DNA from: Bidens hawaiensis
Lineage: Eukaryota; Streptophyta; Magnoliopsida; Asterales; Asteraceae
NCBI GenBank assembly: GCA_021521415.1
Contig: JAIQDT010005781.1
Location: 62,001 to 126,000, forward strand
Reading direction: 5' to 3'
DNA: 64,000 nt
The first letter of the stretch is position 1, and each line of letters begins with the position of its first letter. The notes under the pieces were generated by a model, which was given only the letters and a program-made list of their open reading frames with translations, was not told where the DNA came from and searched no databases. The position numbers were made by a program, and so were the translations under genes. Shown here one piece after another: positions 11,047 through 21,653 of the stretch.

Positions 11047-11718
11047 TCATGCTAGGATTTTGTCCATCTGAGCATTGCAAATATGGGTTACTCTTTCACT
11101 GATTAGGGCTTTTGGAGTCCCGGATCGTGAAAATAACTTCTTCAGAAATTTAACAACAACCCGAGCATCGTTAGTGAGAAGAGCTTGTGCTTCCACCCAT
11201 TTAGAAACGTAGTCGACTGCTACTATGATGTATGTATTTCCGAAAGAATTATGAAATGGCCGCATGAAATCTATTCCCTATACATCAAAGACTTTACATA
11301 TTTGGATACCTTTTTGAGCCATCTCTTTCTTGGATGAGATGTTTTCGGCTCTTAGACAAGCATCGCATGCTTGGATCAAAGCTTGTGCGTCTTCGTATAT
11401 GGTGGGCCAAAAGAATCCTGCATCAATCACTTTCCTAACTGTGGTGGCCATATTGTGGTGTCCATCTGTTGGTCCTTCATGACAGTGTTTGAGAATATCT
11501 AAGGTCTCCTTTCCTGACACACACCTACGGATGACCTGATATGCCCCTATCTTAAATAGGTAAGGATCTTCCCAGAAGTAAAACTTAAGATCTGAAAAGA
11601 ATTTCTTTCTTTGTTGATGAGTTAGCCCTTTTCTTATGATTCTACAAGCTTGGTAGTTTGCAAAATCAGTGAACCAAGGACTTTCGTCCTCTTCTCTCAT
11701 AATTGTTTGGATATGCAT
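11047..11718 (-). pseudogene. Athila-type integrase: zinc domain and start of core
   Basis: 11718-11278 contains the H2C2 domain: HCHEGPTDGHH with the histidines, AGFFWPTIYEDA, and CDACLRAENIS with the cysteines. A stop falls just before the core. 11265-11047 restarts with MRPFHNSFGNTYIIVAVDYV, where the first catalytic Asp precedes MRPF and VDYVSKWVEA is conserved. In KALISERVTHICN the second catalytic Asp position of the usual SDxGxHF motif is Glu. The core is thus broken by a stop and damaged at the active site. Confidence 0.75.
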
Positions 11719-11759
11719 GAAAACGTCGTGAGGAAAGTTATCATCGATAATTTCCTTAT

Positions 11760-12330
11760 GTAATTCTTTTGAAGCTGGCCATTACAATCGTGAAAGATGG
11801 TTTGCGGCAACATTTTCTGCTCCTCTCTTATCTTGTACTTCTATATCGAATTCTTGGAGTAATAGAATCCATTGGATTAATTTGTGGAGTTTCGCATCTA
11901 CTTGTTAAACAGGTATCGGATAGCGGCATGGTCGGTGTAAACTATAGTTTTGGAAAGGACAAGGGAGGACCTAAATTTTTCAAAGGCAAATACTACGGCT
12001 AACAACTATTTTCTGTTGTGGTATAATTTTCTTGTGCATCATTAAGAGTTTTACTAGCATAGCAAATTGGATGAAAGTGTTTTTGTTTGCGTTGACCTAG
12101 TACAGCTCAAACTGCAAAATCACTTGCATCGCACATGATTTCGAATGGAAGGTTCTAATCGGGTGAAATCATGATTGGTGCGGTGACAAGTTTTTCTTTC
12201 ATGATGTTGAATGCTTTGACGCATTCTTCAGAGAAGGTGAATGGTGCATCTTTCTCCAGAAGTTTGGTCATAGGTCGAGCGATTCTTGAAAAGTATTTTA
12301 TGAAGTGATGATAAAATCATGCATGACCTA
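11760..12330 (-). pseudogene. RNase H domain of Athila-type pol, degenerate
   Basis: In broken frames on - I can read words typical of the Ty3/gypsy RNase H. Around 12100 there is a CDASDFAV-like stretch and a GQRKQKHFHPI-like stretch. Around 11950 a VYTDHAAIRYL motif carries the catalytic Asp, and around 11860 there is [14 protein letters not shown], followed by a HLSRLE-like end. Frame changes and stops separate them. It lies in the expected place between RT and integrase. Confidence 0.6.
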
Positions 12331-13190
12331 GAAAACTTCTAATGGCTTTGACTGAAGTTGGTGGCGGAAGTTTGGAGATGGTTTCTATTTTTCCCCTATC
12401 AACTTCCAGTCCTGATTGAGATATTTTATGACTAAGAACAATGCCTTCTTAAAAGTGACATTTTTCCCAGTTGGGCACTAGATTTACTTCCTCACATCTA
12501 GTTAACATTTTGTCTAATTTTTTGAGACAATGATCGAAAGAGTCTCCGAAAACGGAGAATTCATCATGAAAACTTCCAGGGATTGTTCAATCATTTCATG
12601 GAAAATAGCCACCATGTAACGTTGAAAGGTGGTTGGAGCATTACATAGTCCAAAAGACATTCCTCGATAAGAAAAGGTAACATACGGGCATGTAAACGTG
12701 GTTTTCTCTTGATCTTCCGGAGTAATGGGGATTTGGAAGTATCCAGAGAATCCGTCAAGAAATCAATAAAACATCTTTCCGGATAATCATTCAAGCATTT
12801 GATCAATGAAAGGAAGTGGAAAATGATCTTTTCGTGTGGCGTCATTCAGCTTTTGGTAGTCAATGCGTACTCGCCATCCTGTGATGGTTCTCATCGGAAT
12901 TAGCTCGTCTTTCTCATTTTTAGACCGCCGTTCCTGCCTTCTTGGGTAAAACTTGAGTTAGGCTAACCCAAGGTGAATATGATGTTGGGTAGATTAGTCC
13001 GGCATCAAAGAGTTTGATAACTTTTTTCTTCACCACATCTTGAATTTTGGGGTTAAGACGCCTTTGATGTTGAACCATGGGTTTGTACTCTTCCTCCATG
13101 AGGATTTTGTGGGTACAAAAGGAGAGACTGATGCCCTTTATGTCCATGATATTCCTTGCAATGGCCTTCTTATGGTGTTTTAATACCATA
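12331..13190 (-). pseudogene. Athila-type reverse transcriptase, degenerate
   Basis: 13189-12920 is the intact N-terminal part: HKKAIARNIMDIKGISLSFC, then RRLNPKIQDVVKKKVIKLFD, AGLIYPTSYSPWVS and VLPKKAGTAV, a pattern typical of Athila RT. Further on, fragments at ~12840-12600 read FPLPFIDQMLE and SFGLCNAPTTFQRYMVAIF, the fingers/palm region just before the active site. The YxDD position at ~12560 has decayed to FMMN. Several stops follow. Confidence 0.75.
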
Positions 13191-13907
13191 AGAAGTTTGT
13201 CTTTTTATTCTTTGTAAAAGTGAGATGAAATGATTACAGGTAGTTGGGAATCTTTCTCAAGAAAAGCATATTCGAGATGGCACATTCCTTTAACATATGA
13301 TTTCTTTAACTAGCATGATAACCTAATCAATCATGTTAACAATTTTATTTCGAAATTACCAAAACTAGAGAAATTGATCATAGCTTGCATCTCATCATTT
13401 TTAAGTACAACACAAGGATACATGTTTTGGATAAAATATCAATATATTCTTTTTACTATTTCTAGTTTCCAAGAACATGGTTGAATCATGAATGAGTGTT
13501 AATCATCAATCTTGAATAAGTGATTTAAGATAACAAAACAGGTCTAATCAAAGGATAATTGCAAAATAACCATGTACTTTAAAAAAACTCACATATTCAA
13601 TATAATCATCAATTAGAACGAAGCCTCTTCTTAGATTTTTGATGGTAAATGAGCATTATAGTGAACATTAAAGAGAGTGAAGATAACAAACACATGATTA
13701 AACTAGAACAATCTAACCAATATGGGTGACACTTCTTTCTTCAATGGTGATGGATGATGATGGTAGTCTCCAAGCCTTCTAACTCTCTTATGGAACTACA
13801 ACTCAAGTGAAAAGTGAGTATTTATTAGTGAGAATCCGTCCTAAACCTCTCCAAGCACACTTCAAACAATGCACATTGCACTCCTACTTATAGGCTGTTT
13901 AGAGAGT
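13191..13907 (-). other. Region upstream of RT, no gag or protease found
   Basis: No gag or protease motifs are visible. On -, a TATA box (13885-13892) precedes a transcript-like stretch with purine-rich runs at 13840-13650. This may be the leader of the element or a remnant of an LTR. Confidence 0.35.
13885..13892 (-). promoter_or_regulatory. TATA box with upstream palindromic module
   Basis: On - it reads TATAAGTA. A palindromic module (13911-13948) ends 18 bp upstream, the same layout as at small ORFs A and B. Confidence 0.45.
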
Positions 13908-13910
13908 AAG

Positions 13911-14116
13911 GCACGCTCCCGTGTTTCCTAAGGCACGTCGGCGTGTCCAGATGTTCAGGTGCACTAATTGTTCTATCATATCGTACATGATAACTCACCA
14001 CACCGGCGTGCTTCACGGGGCACACTCCCGTGTTTTGGTATCTGCCATATATTTTTTTGCCTATTCTGTAAGGTAACCATGTTGGCGTGCTTCATGGAGG
14101 CACGCCAGCGTGTCTA
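13911..14116. repeat. Three further copies of the palindromic module
   Basis: Copies lie at 13911-13948, 14000-14036 and 14081-14116, spaced ~85 bp apart. They have the form GCACGCTCCCGTGTTTCC then AAGGCACGTCGGCGTGTC, with the half-units swapped in the second and third. They lie upstream of the TATA box at 13885-13892 on -. Confidence 0.85.
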
Positions 14117-14420
14117 GGTGTCCAACAGATTTTGTGTTTTTCTATCAGGATTTTGTATTTTCTTGCATATAGAAACATGGGAGGTGTGCTGCTTAAAACA
14201 TGGGGGGTCTGTTGAGCTGTTTTCTTTGATTTTCTTCGTTTTTCTTCGCGTTTCTCACTTGTTTCTTTATTTGAGGTTGGAATATACCTGAAAATAGAAA
14301 TTAACACAATAAGTAGTTATTTGAACAAGATAATATGATAAACTATGTAGTTTTAGAGATTATTTAATGCTTAAAAAGATGTATATTTTTATATACATCA
14401 TGGCCCACTGTCTGATCTTC

Positions 14421-14428
14421 TATAAATT
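14421..14428 (+). promoter_or_regulatory. TATA box of small ORF C
   Basis: TATAAATT lies 47 bp before ATG 14475. The leader (CCATTTACTATTCCATTC) matches that of small ORF B. No palindromic module is adjacent here. Confidence 0.45.
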
Positions 14429-14474
14429 GCAAATCCATTTACTATTCCATTCATACCTACCAAAAACACACCCA

Positions 14475-14674
14475 ATGGATAACAAACAGATGGAATGGCG
14501 TCTTGTGAAGAAATTCCAGAAGGAAAGTTGTCGGTGCACTCGAGCAAGAAATTGAGAAGCTTCAAGAAGCCGTTAAGGAGCAACGTCTCCTACAACTAAC
14601 CTAACTCATGGCCACGAGAGCAGGTCCATCCTTATTCAGGACCTGTTCGGCTGTGGTGGATTTGGGTATAATTA
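14475..14674 (+). pseudogene. Small coiled-coil ORF C, frameshifted relative of A and B
   Basis: The ATG at 14475 gives MDNKQMEWRLVKKF and soon a stop. In the next frame, codons from ~14530 read EQEIEKLQEAVKEQRLLQLT, sharing EQRLLQLT exactly with protein A. Further on, IQDLFG matches protein B, and the 3' flank AAGCCTTGTTTTGCTCC matches B's. So C is a third member with indels and an early stop. It is on +, inverted relative to A and B, on the far side of the pol remnant. Confidence 0.5.
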
Positions 14675-14689
14675 AAAGCCTTGTTTTGC

Positions 14690-15300
14690 TCCTTTAGGCT
14701 CGGTTTTCGGCTAGTTTAGTTGTGTTTTTCGTATTTTTACTAAATATCTATGTGTGTAATCTCACTAGTTTAATAAAATTCTAGTTTTCTTTTGTGTTTA
14801 TAACATACCTATTATCATTTGATCAAATTTCGGTCGTTAAATGAGGGTTCGGTTTGAAAAGCTGCTAACATTTGAAAAATTCAAGTCTATAATTTGCAGC
14901 ATGGGGCTGAGCCTCCTTAAAACGGGGTCGTGCTACGTACTCCAAATCAGAAACCTTGTTCTTATCAAAATTTGGTTTTCCTTTTCATAACTCACGAACC
15001 ACTCCGCCCCCTTTGGCAAAAATTGACGACCAAACCCTAATTTCATCAATTCCTCCGTCAATCTTTCAATTCCACTTGATAGGTATATCAATTTCTTGTT
15101 CTTCTTTGGTTCTATGGTTCGATTTAACCATTTCAAGTCAAAATTGCTGTCGTACCCCCGACCGAAGGCGGAATAGCCGGGGCATGCGTAGAGTGAAATC
15201 ATGCATATTGTATTAAATAATAAACACCGATATCGCCGTTCGCGTTTCACGGCTCCCCTCCTGGGGTATAGGGATGGGGGTTGTAACAACTAAAGACATG
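14690..15300. other. Unassigned DNA
   Basis: A 118-codon frame on - (15289-14933) resembles nothing I recognise and overlaps an 86-codon frame on +. I see no further structure. Confidence 0.35.
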
Positions 15301-17260
15301 GGAGGGAGTTACATGATGCAACTCAATGATTTTATCCTAAATGCCTAGAGTTCCACGTCATCATCAATAATAAGTACAACTAGGAATGGAGATTGTATCG
15401 TCAGCTTACCAAACAAGACACCTTTCACTTGGTTTGGCGACAAGCATTAAAAGCATATGTGTAGTAAGCTTTTTAACTATTTTAACAACATAAGCTAGAA
15501 AAAATATCAGACTAGGAACATGACGTGGCTAACTGATTATATCATAAAGACGACAAATACCACATCAGTTTTGAACCGTTAGCATACTAAGAGTCACACC
15601 TTGACTCTGATATGATACATGTATTAACAGCCAGATGTACAATCAACCCTTTGACCATTTTAAGAACAAAATAAATTGGCTAATTTACTTGATTGGGAAC
15701 ATGAAAGGATAATGCCCTAACTTGGAAGCCCCTCCCCCACATCCGGAGCAACGATGAGCCTAATTAAGACTGGTACCATGGACTCGACACAACATTTACT
15801 TACACCAGAATCATCCTAAACACAAGTTTTTTAGTTTAATGCATGTTGACAACATGGAAGAGATAACGTAGACTGACGTTCTTTTTCATTATAACATGTT
15901 GACCACTTTAATGCTGTAAAGGACAAATTAGATGGTGTAAAAGTCAGAGGCCCGCCACTAAATAACTCGTAAAGTCATCACATGACGTGGCTCAATGATT
16001 ATATCATAATGGCGATGAATCCCATGCCATCATTAGAGCATCACCAATAGATAGATTCTTAGATGGTGTTTTTGGATGCTTACATGACACTTGGCCCACC
16101 AAAATACCATCTCTCTCTTCTCTTTTCTCTCATCTCTCCTCAATCCTTTCTCACAAACACATTTTTAGAGATTCTTTCACAAGAATCTTACCTCACTTTC
16201 TCTTCTCCACCTCATCATTTCTCTCTTCCAAAAACACATAAGAATCTCCTATTATAGATGGTCTTAGTGATACGTATAAAAAGGATGGCGATTTGACAGT
16301 CAACTCACCAAGCGTCACACTGTTAACTTTAATAGGATACATGCATTTTAGTCAGAGACACAATAAACTCTGAAACTATTTTAAGAACAAAATAAAGAAG
16401 AATTATATACTGGATCGTGGACAAATAAGGATATTACCCTATTTCTAAAACCCTCCTTCAGCCCAAAGCAACAATGAATACAAATAAGACTTGAGTCATG
16501 GCTATAACACAACACTTATACCACAACATCTTAAGTATCCAATTGTGGTTTAAAGCACGTTCACAATGTGGAATAAACAACGTGGCCTGACCATAACTCT
16601 AGATTATCAAGTACTTTGTTTATTACCTCATGTTTACCTTTTTAATGTTATTTAATGATAGTTTAAATGGTGTAGAATTAGAGGCCCATCATTAAAGACA
16701 TCATAGAGCCATTACATAGCGTACGCGGCTTTGCAGTTGTATCTTAAGGGTGGCAAATCCCACGTCATTATTAGTGATAAATTGGCGATTGGTCTGTAAG
16801 CTGCCCAAGCGTAACACCTTGACTCAAATAGGATACATGTATTAATAGCCAAAAGCATAATCGACTCTTTGACTATTTAATTGAGAACAAAATAATATAA
16901 ATGAAATACTGGACAAGGGATAAGGCCGTAATTCTAAATCCGTCTCCCACCTCTGCGACAACAATACACAAATAAGACTGGAGCCATGAATTCGGTATAA
17001 CATTTACTTATAACACACTTATCTTAATTGTGCTCATCTATGGATCAGAGCACACTGACAACGTGAAATTAAACATCATCCGAGTATAACTCTAGATGGT
17101 GACGTTCTTCATTTATTCCCTTTGATGCCTTCTTTAATGTTCTATAATGGCGATTTAAATGGTGTAAAGCCTAGCGGCTTGTCACAAAATACACAATAGG
17201 TTCGTTACAAGGCATGGCTTGACGATCATATCATAAAGGCTGCAGATTGTGACGCCATTA
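15300..17260. repeat. Degenerate tandem array, unit ~500 bp, 3-4 copies
   Basis: Landmark phrases recur in the same order. Forms of 'GGATACATG(T/C)ATT' occur at ~15613, 16331 and 16836. Forms of 'ACAACATGGAAGAGATAACG' occur at ~15850, 16564 and 17057. Forms of 'ACATGACGTGGCTCAATGA' occur at ~15309, 15977, 16713 and 17210. Subtracting the 228-bp MITE inside one copy, the spacing is about 490-505 bp. The copies are diverged by substitutions and small indels. No coding potential. Confidence 0.7.
16036..16263. mobile_element. PIF/Harbinger-type MITE (228 bp)
   Basis: The terminal inverted repeats are GAGCATCACCAATAG on the left and CTATTATAGATGGTC on the right. The element is flanked on both sides by TTA (16033-16035 and 16264-16266). 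A TWA target-site duplication with GAGCATC-like termini is the Harbinger signature. The interior is CT-rich and closely resembles the MITE at 21377-21619. It is inserted in the ~500-bp tandem array. Confidence 0.8.
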
Positions 17261-18200
17261 TATTTGATAAGTGTAAATTAGACAGGTGTGAGACGAATGT
17301 TGGCAATCTTAGTCATATATGTGATCATAAACCATGTCCCATACGAGCCGGGTCCCGATTAGTCATTACTAATCAAGGGTCTAATCGTGCTAGTATATTA
17401 TTAGTTACACATTGAGATATTCAAATACATTTCGTATTGTATAAATGTTTATATGAATTTGTTTTCACAGGAAGTTGTCAAATATAAATAATATAAAAAT
17501 TAAATAATTAGTGGATAATTCGATTACTTAAAGGTTAATTAATAATAACTATAATAATAATAATATAAAATATCTACAAGTATTCATTTGGTAAACGGAT
17601 ATAATCGGCCATATATCAACAAATACCATACTTGTGTCATGTCAATGAATCTTTCTAAAATTAACCCGACCTCTAGTCTACCGAATACATGTCCCAAACT
17701 TTGAGTTTTAGGTTAGGTTTAGTTAGTCATTCGTAAGTAGAAATAAACTTATTTTACATGTATGTATTCTCAAGTCGAGCTTAATCATGGAAAAATGTTG
17801 GTTGGAGCTTGAGTATCGAAGTAAGTTCTTAAATTCTCGCTTATCTCTGTCATAAATGTCTATCTTCTAACACCTACCAGCTATTTTATAAGAAACGTGA
17901 ATTAAATGCTATATAAAAAGCATTAAAAATGTAAAACCAATTATAGTATTGGTACAACTTTGCTACATCACAGGTCAGACTATCAAGCCTAAAATAGAAT
18001 AAAAGCATACAACTTGACTCAATTTAGGTGAAAGGTGAAAACATAAATAAAGACCAAGAGAGAGAAACATGTTTGCATGTTTTAGAGGCTTCAACGTAGT
18101 GCCACTTATACACGCTTGTAATGCTATGATGCCACGCATTCATCTACAATCACCGAGACTTATCTTAGTCACATGTTCTCTCGTCATTCATTGACTAAAA
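17261..18200. other. Region upstream of the zinc-finger gene
   Basis: AT-rich, without genes. It probably holds promoter elements of the downstream gene. TTGAC (W-box core) occurs at 18191 just before the TATA box, and TTGACTCAA at ~18014. Any regulatory role is inference. Confidence 0.35.
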
Positions 18201-18206
18201 ACCTTG

Positions 18207-18214
18207 TATATATA
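18207..18214 (+). promoter_or_regulatory. TATA box of the CCCH zinc-finger gene
   Basis: TATATATA lies 61 bp upstream of the chosen ATG (18276), leaving room for a short 5' UTR. A W-box core TTGAC is 9-16 bp upstream. Confidence 0.6.
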
Positions 18215-18275
18215 CACTTGGTTTTGCCATTTGTACAAACCATCCCTTTCAAACAGTAAAACTCAAAAAGAGACC

Positions 18276-19437
18276 ATGGATGGTGGTTCTGAACATAATC
18301 AAAACATGTTCCAGTCTGCCCACCAATTGTCCCTTAAATCCAAAATGAAATCTTTTAGAAACATTACCATCCCACCTCGTATGATTATTGCTCGTAGACT
18401 TACTTCTTTGTCCTCTCAGCCATCCATGCACATGCATAACCATCTGAGTCACCAGCACCACCACCATCATCAGAATAATAATAATTATTATAATAATAAC
18501 AATAATAAAAGTAACATTAGCAGTAATAATAATAATAATGAGCATTATCATCCGAGGGTTATTACCGGAGACGACCTATTCGAGAAATTCCTGCCTAATG
18601 CTGCTGCTGAAGATGACTCTAATTCGTACGCGTCCGACCAGTTTCGGATGTACGAATTCAAGGTCCGGAAGTGTACTCGAAGCCGATCGCATGACTGGAC
18701 CGAGTGCCCATTCGCTCACCCGGGTGAAAAAGCTCGTAGGAGGTGTCCACGTCGGTTTATTTATTCTGGTGCTTTGTGTCCGGATTTTAGTCAGGGATAT
18801 TGTTTCCGTGGAGACCATTGCGAGTTTGCTCATGGTGTGTTTGAGCACTGGCTTCACCCGTCCCGTTATCGCACTCAAGCGTGCAAAGACGGGACGACTT
18901 GTCAACGTAAGATCTGCTTTTTTGCGCACACTCCTGCCCAGCTTCGGTCGTATGTGAACACCAGTACCGGTGGTATCTGTGGCTCTTGTGGCCGTCATCG
19001 CGGTATCTCTCACCCGGTCACTCCCTCGCCTACTTCTGTTCTTGATACGCATAATATGATGTCACCTCCCTTCTCGCCGGTGCAATCCGGCGGAGGGTTT
19101 TCTCCAGTTTCACGTGTCTAGCAGGTTATCTCGGACGGAACGAGCTGGTAACGGCTACAATGAACTCGTGCACAGCATGCAAGCCATGAACCTGAATGCA
19201 GGTGATGAAGCTCCGAATGTGAGCCCTGCCAGGATGGATCCTTTCGCAGCATGGAACGATGAACAGCGGTTAATGTTTTCTCCATCAACCTCGTCTGCCT
19301 CCGCATCTGGATCAGGTCTGGTTCGTCCCAAAGACGGTAATTACAGTACCGCCGCCGCGCATAGTGAAGACATATTTGGGAATGATGGTGCAATGGCTCG
19401 TCAAGATTTTGAATGGGTGAATGATCTTCTCACCTAG
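18276..19437 (+). CDS. Arginine-rich tandem CCCH zinc-finger protein (RR-TZF), with a 1-nt frameshift
   Basis: The protein starts at [10 protein letters not shown]; 24 earlier codons overlap the TATA box and are not used. Residues ~61-90 are His/Asn-rich. The arginine-rich motif is C133-X5-H-X4-C-X3-H. Finger 1 is C168-X7-C-X5-C-X3-H ([19 protein letters not shown]), and finger 2 is C203-X5-C-X4-C-X3-H. This is the plant RR-TZF layout (AtTZF1-6 group), single-exon and usually ~350-400 aa. Family members bind AU-rich RNA, shuttle to P-bodies and stress granules, and act in ABA, GA and stress responses. The first frame stops at 19120. The next frame continues with family-like [12 protein letters not shown] and ends FEWVNDLLT, so a 1-nt indel lies between ~19060 and 19114. 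It may be a pseudogenising mutation or a sequence error. Confidence 0.85.
18476..18541 (+). repeat. AAT-type microsatellite inside the zinc-finger gene
   Basis: Interrupted AAT/TAATAA repeats encode runs of Asn and Tyr between the N-terminal region and the RR motif. Length variation here would be in frame (3-bp unit). Confidence 0.8.
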
Positions 19438-19672
19438 ATGCGTGAGGAATGATTTAAGGAACATGAGGAATAAGAAGAAGAATAATGCCTATAGGCAGTT
19501 TCTATTATAATTTTTTTTTATCTTAAATATAAGTGTCATAAGAATAAGCTGAAAGGGCAAATGATAGTTTGTAAGACGGTCTATATTTGTTTCTGATTGT
19601 CTGTTTAAGTTGTGGTCTTTCGTTTTATGGAGTATGGAGAGATCGATGAAGGTGTAATTATTAAAATTATTG

Positions 19673-19680
19673 TCAATAAA
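19673..19680 (+). promoter_or_regulatory. Candidate poly(A) signal of the zinc-finger gene
   Basis: CAATAAAT lies ~240 bp after the stop at 19437 in an AT-rich 3' region. Plant signals are loose, so this is tentative. Confidence 0.3.
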
Positions 19681-19689
19681 TGATTATAG

Positions 19690-21370
19690 TCTCTTTAGTA
19701 AATTTTGTAATTTTAAATTATCTTATTAAACAAAAGGTATAAAGATTAAGAAAACAAAGATGTTATAAATTTGCTAAAAATCAACCATGCAAATGCTTAT
19801 CATCATACTCACAAATCACAATCAAGATTCACTTAACCATTCCTTATAATATTTTATATACAAGTAATACTAACAGTTATAAAGCAATTACCAACACAGA
19901 AAATATTTATCATACATGAACGTCAAATACAAAATAGTAAATATATATGGTTTATCGTCGTCGGGTAGCCGAAGTATATAATTATACATTCCACCGGATT
20001 CTAGATACATATGATCTTAAAAATTGTAAAACAATCACCTAAAAAAAAATATTAATATTTACTAAACATAAAGACAGAATACAAATGAGAAAAAAAGTTG
20101 GATGTTCGGTGTGTAATTATATTTCGCAAAATTTACACATCCTAATACGTGTGAACACCATTTAATTTATGATAACAAAAATACTTTATTAATTTTCAAC
20201 TCTGTTTATAATAAAAATTATATAATAAGGTTGACAAAATATTTTAATACTAGGTTAGTGACTCGTGTAATACACGGGCCAGAGAAAATAATTTTAAATA
20301 ATAGAAAATATATATATATAGAATAATTAAAATATTACATGAATGATATAAATTTGTACTCTCGTTTGGTGTTGGTATAATAAAATATTAGTTTTAAACT
20401 TAATAGAATGGTAACTTATCGACAGCGAAGAACCATAGCTTTGTTTTCAGTATGATCGGTTTTGTCATTTAAATGGAGGATGCGGTGCAGCTTGTTGCCC
20501 GCTTATCTGCCTCTTGATTGTAATTGGACTCTTTTAACTTTGAATGAAAAATGTTTAAGTTAAAGGGGTTTTCTAAAGCACCCCCAAATTGCTAAAAAAA
20601 CCGCCTAATACGCCAAATTTGTCCATAATTTGAACAGTTTAATGGAAATTCGATCATTGCTCCAACATAACTAGCACCAGATTGAGATATTAGTTTGATG
20701 AGTTTATGTTTAGATGGGGGTTTTTCAATTATTTATTAACATTAAAAAAAATTTATTATTTTATTAATATAATATAAAAAAACAATTTATTTATTTTATC
20801 ATTAAAAACATAAAAAACAAAATGACACACAACTTTACATGCAATTTTTCAACTTACTCGATATGAAAAGATGTAGGAAGCTTAACATAAAGAGATGGTC
20901 TCATGGAAAGCTTAAGAGCATTAAGTTACTAATTCAAAATGTTAAGGTAACTTGCTATAATAGTATGATACATTAATACCCTTATTTTTACTTTGATCAT
21001 CAATGCTCATATATTTAGACACACACAAAAATATTGAAAGTTCATTTGACAATGTCAAATTTCCCAAATAAGCTCTGCAACTACTAAATGCCCTTTGCCA
21101 AATTTTGAATCTCTAACAATAATAATAAATAATAAATAATATTAATAATAATATTGATAAATAACATTAATAATAAAAAAAGAAAAGAAAAAATTGAAAA
21201 AAAACATAATAAGACAAATTTTGTGGGTTTTTCTATAAAACCCGCCAATACGCCGCATATAGCCCTATACACGACGTATTAGGGCGTGTGGTGGGTGTCC
21301 CTAGTAGGACCCTAAGTTAAAAAGAAATTAATAAAATAAATTAATAAGTATTGTACAACATAAACAACGC
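19690..21370. other. AT-rich intergenic DNA
   Basis: No gene. 20250-20290 carries a short dyad (CCGTGTATTACACG on -) typical of dispersed plant repeats. 21117-21180 is an AAT/AATAAT microsatellite. 20600-20620 and 21240-21300 contain related CGCC(C)TAATACG words in opposite orientation and may be ends of an old MITE. Confidence 0.4.
21117..21180. repeat. AAT/ATT microsatellite
   Basis: Imperfect runs of AATAAT and AATATT. Confidence 0.75.
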
Positions 21371-21376
21371 CAATAA

Positions 21377-21619
21377 GAGCATCACCAATAGTGAGGTTTT
21401 TGGATGGTGTTTTTGTGTGTAGACATGGCAATGGGCCCACCAAAAATGCATTCTCTCTCTTTCTCCCCTCTCCTTCATCTCCTCTCACAAATCAAGTTAA
21501 TAGAGATTCTTGTGGAAGAATCTTGCCTCTTCATATCTCCTCCACCTCATCATCTCTCTCTTCCACATACACATTCTTTTCTTCTAAGAACACCCAAGAA
21601 TCTCCTATTGGAGATGGTC
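21377..21619. mobile_element. PIF/Harbinger-type MITE (243 bp)
   Basis: The left end is GAGCATCACCAATAG and the right end CTATTGGAGATGGTC, imperfect inverted repeats flanked by TAA on both sides (21374-21376 and 21620-21622). Interior and ends resemble the MITE at 16036-16263. Short open frames inside are CT-rich shadows. Confidence 0.8.
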
Positions 21620-21653
21620 TAAAAAACATAAGCGTAACTTTAGTAATGCATAT

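Larger units (their letters stand above)
6481..13190 (-). mobile_element. Decayed Athila-lineage Ty3/gypsy retrotransposon body
   Basis: Read on -, the order is RT (from 13190), RNase H, integrase (to ~10440), small ORFs with palindromic modules (10310-8200), and an Athila ORF1-like protein (8058 to ~7220). This is the Athila pattern of an extra gene between pol and the 3' LTR. gag and protease are missing upstream of RT, and I found no convincing LTR pair. 13880-13950 has a promoter-like TATA with an upstream module that could mark a 5' regulatory region. Many stops and frame changes show it is old. Confidence 0.7.

Noticed and set aside
12591..12845. 84-codon frame on -
   Set aside because: It is a shadow of the RT region; the conserved RT words are in another frame of the same strand.
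18538..19052. Long frames on both strands overlapping the zinc-finger gene
   Set aside because: They are out-of-frame shadows; the CCCH spacing is only in the chosen frame.
20571..21305. Possible MITE with CGCCTAATACGCC-like ends in opposite orientation
   Set aside because: Ends match poorly, no target-site duplication could be fixed, and the interior is featureless.
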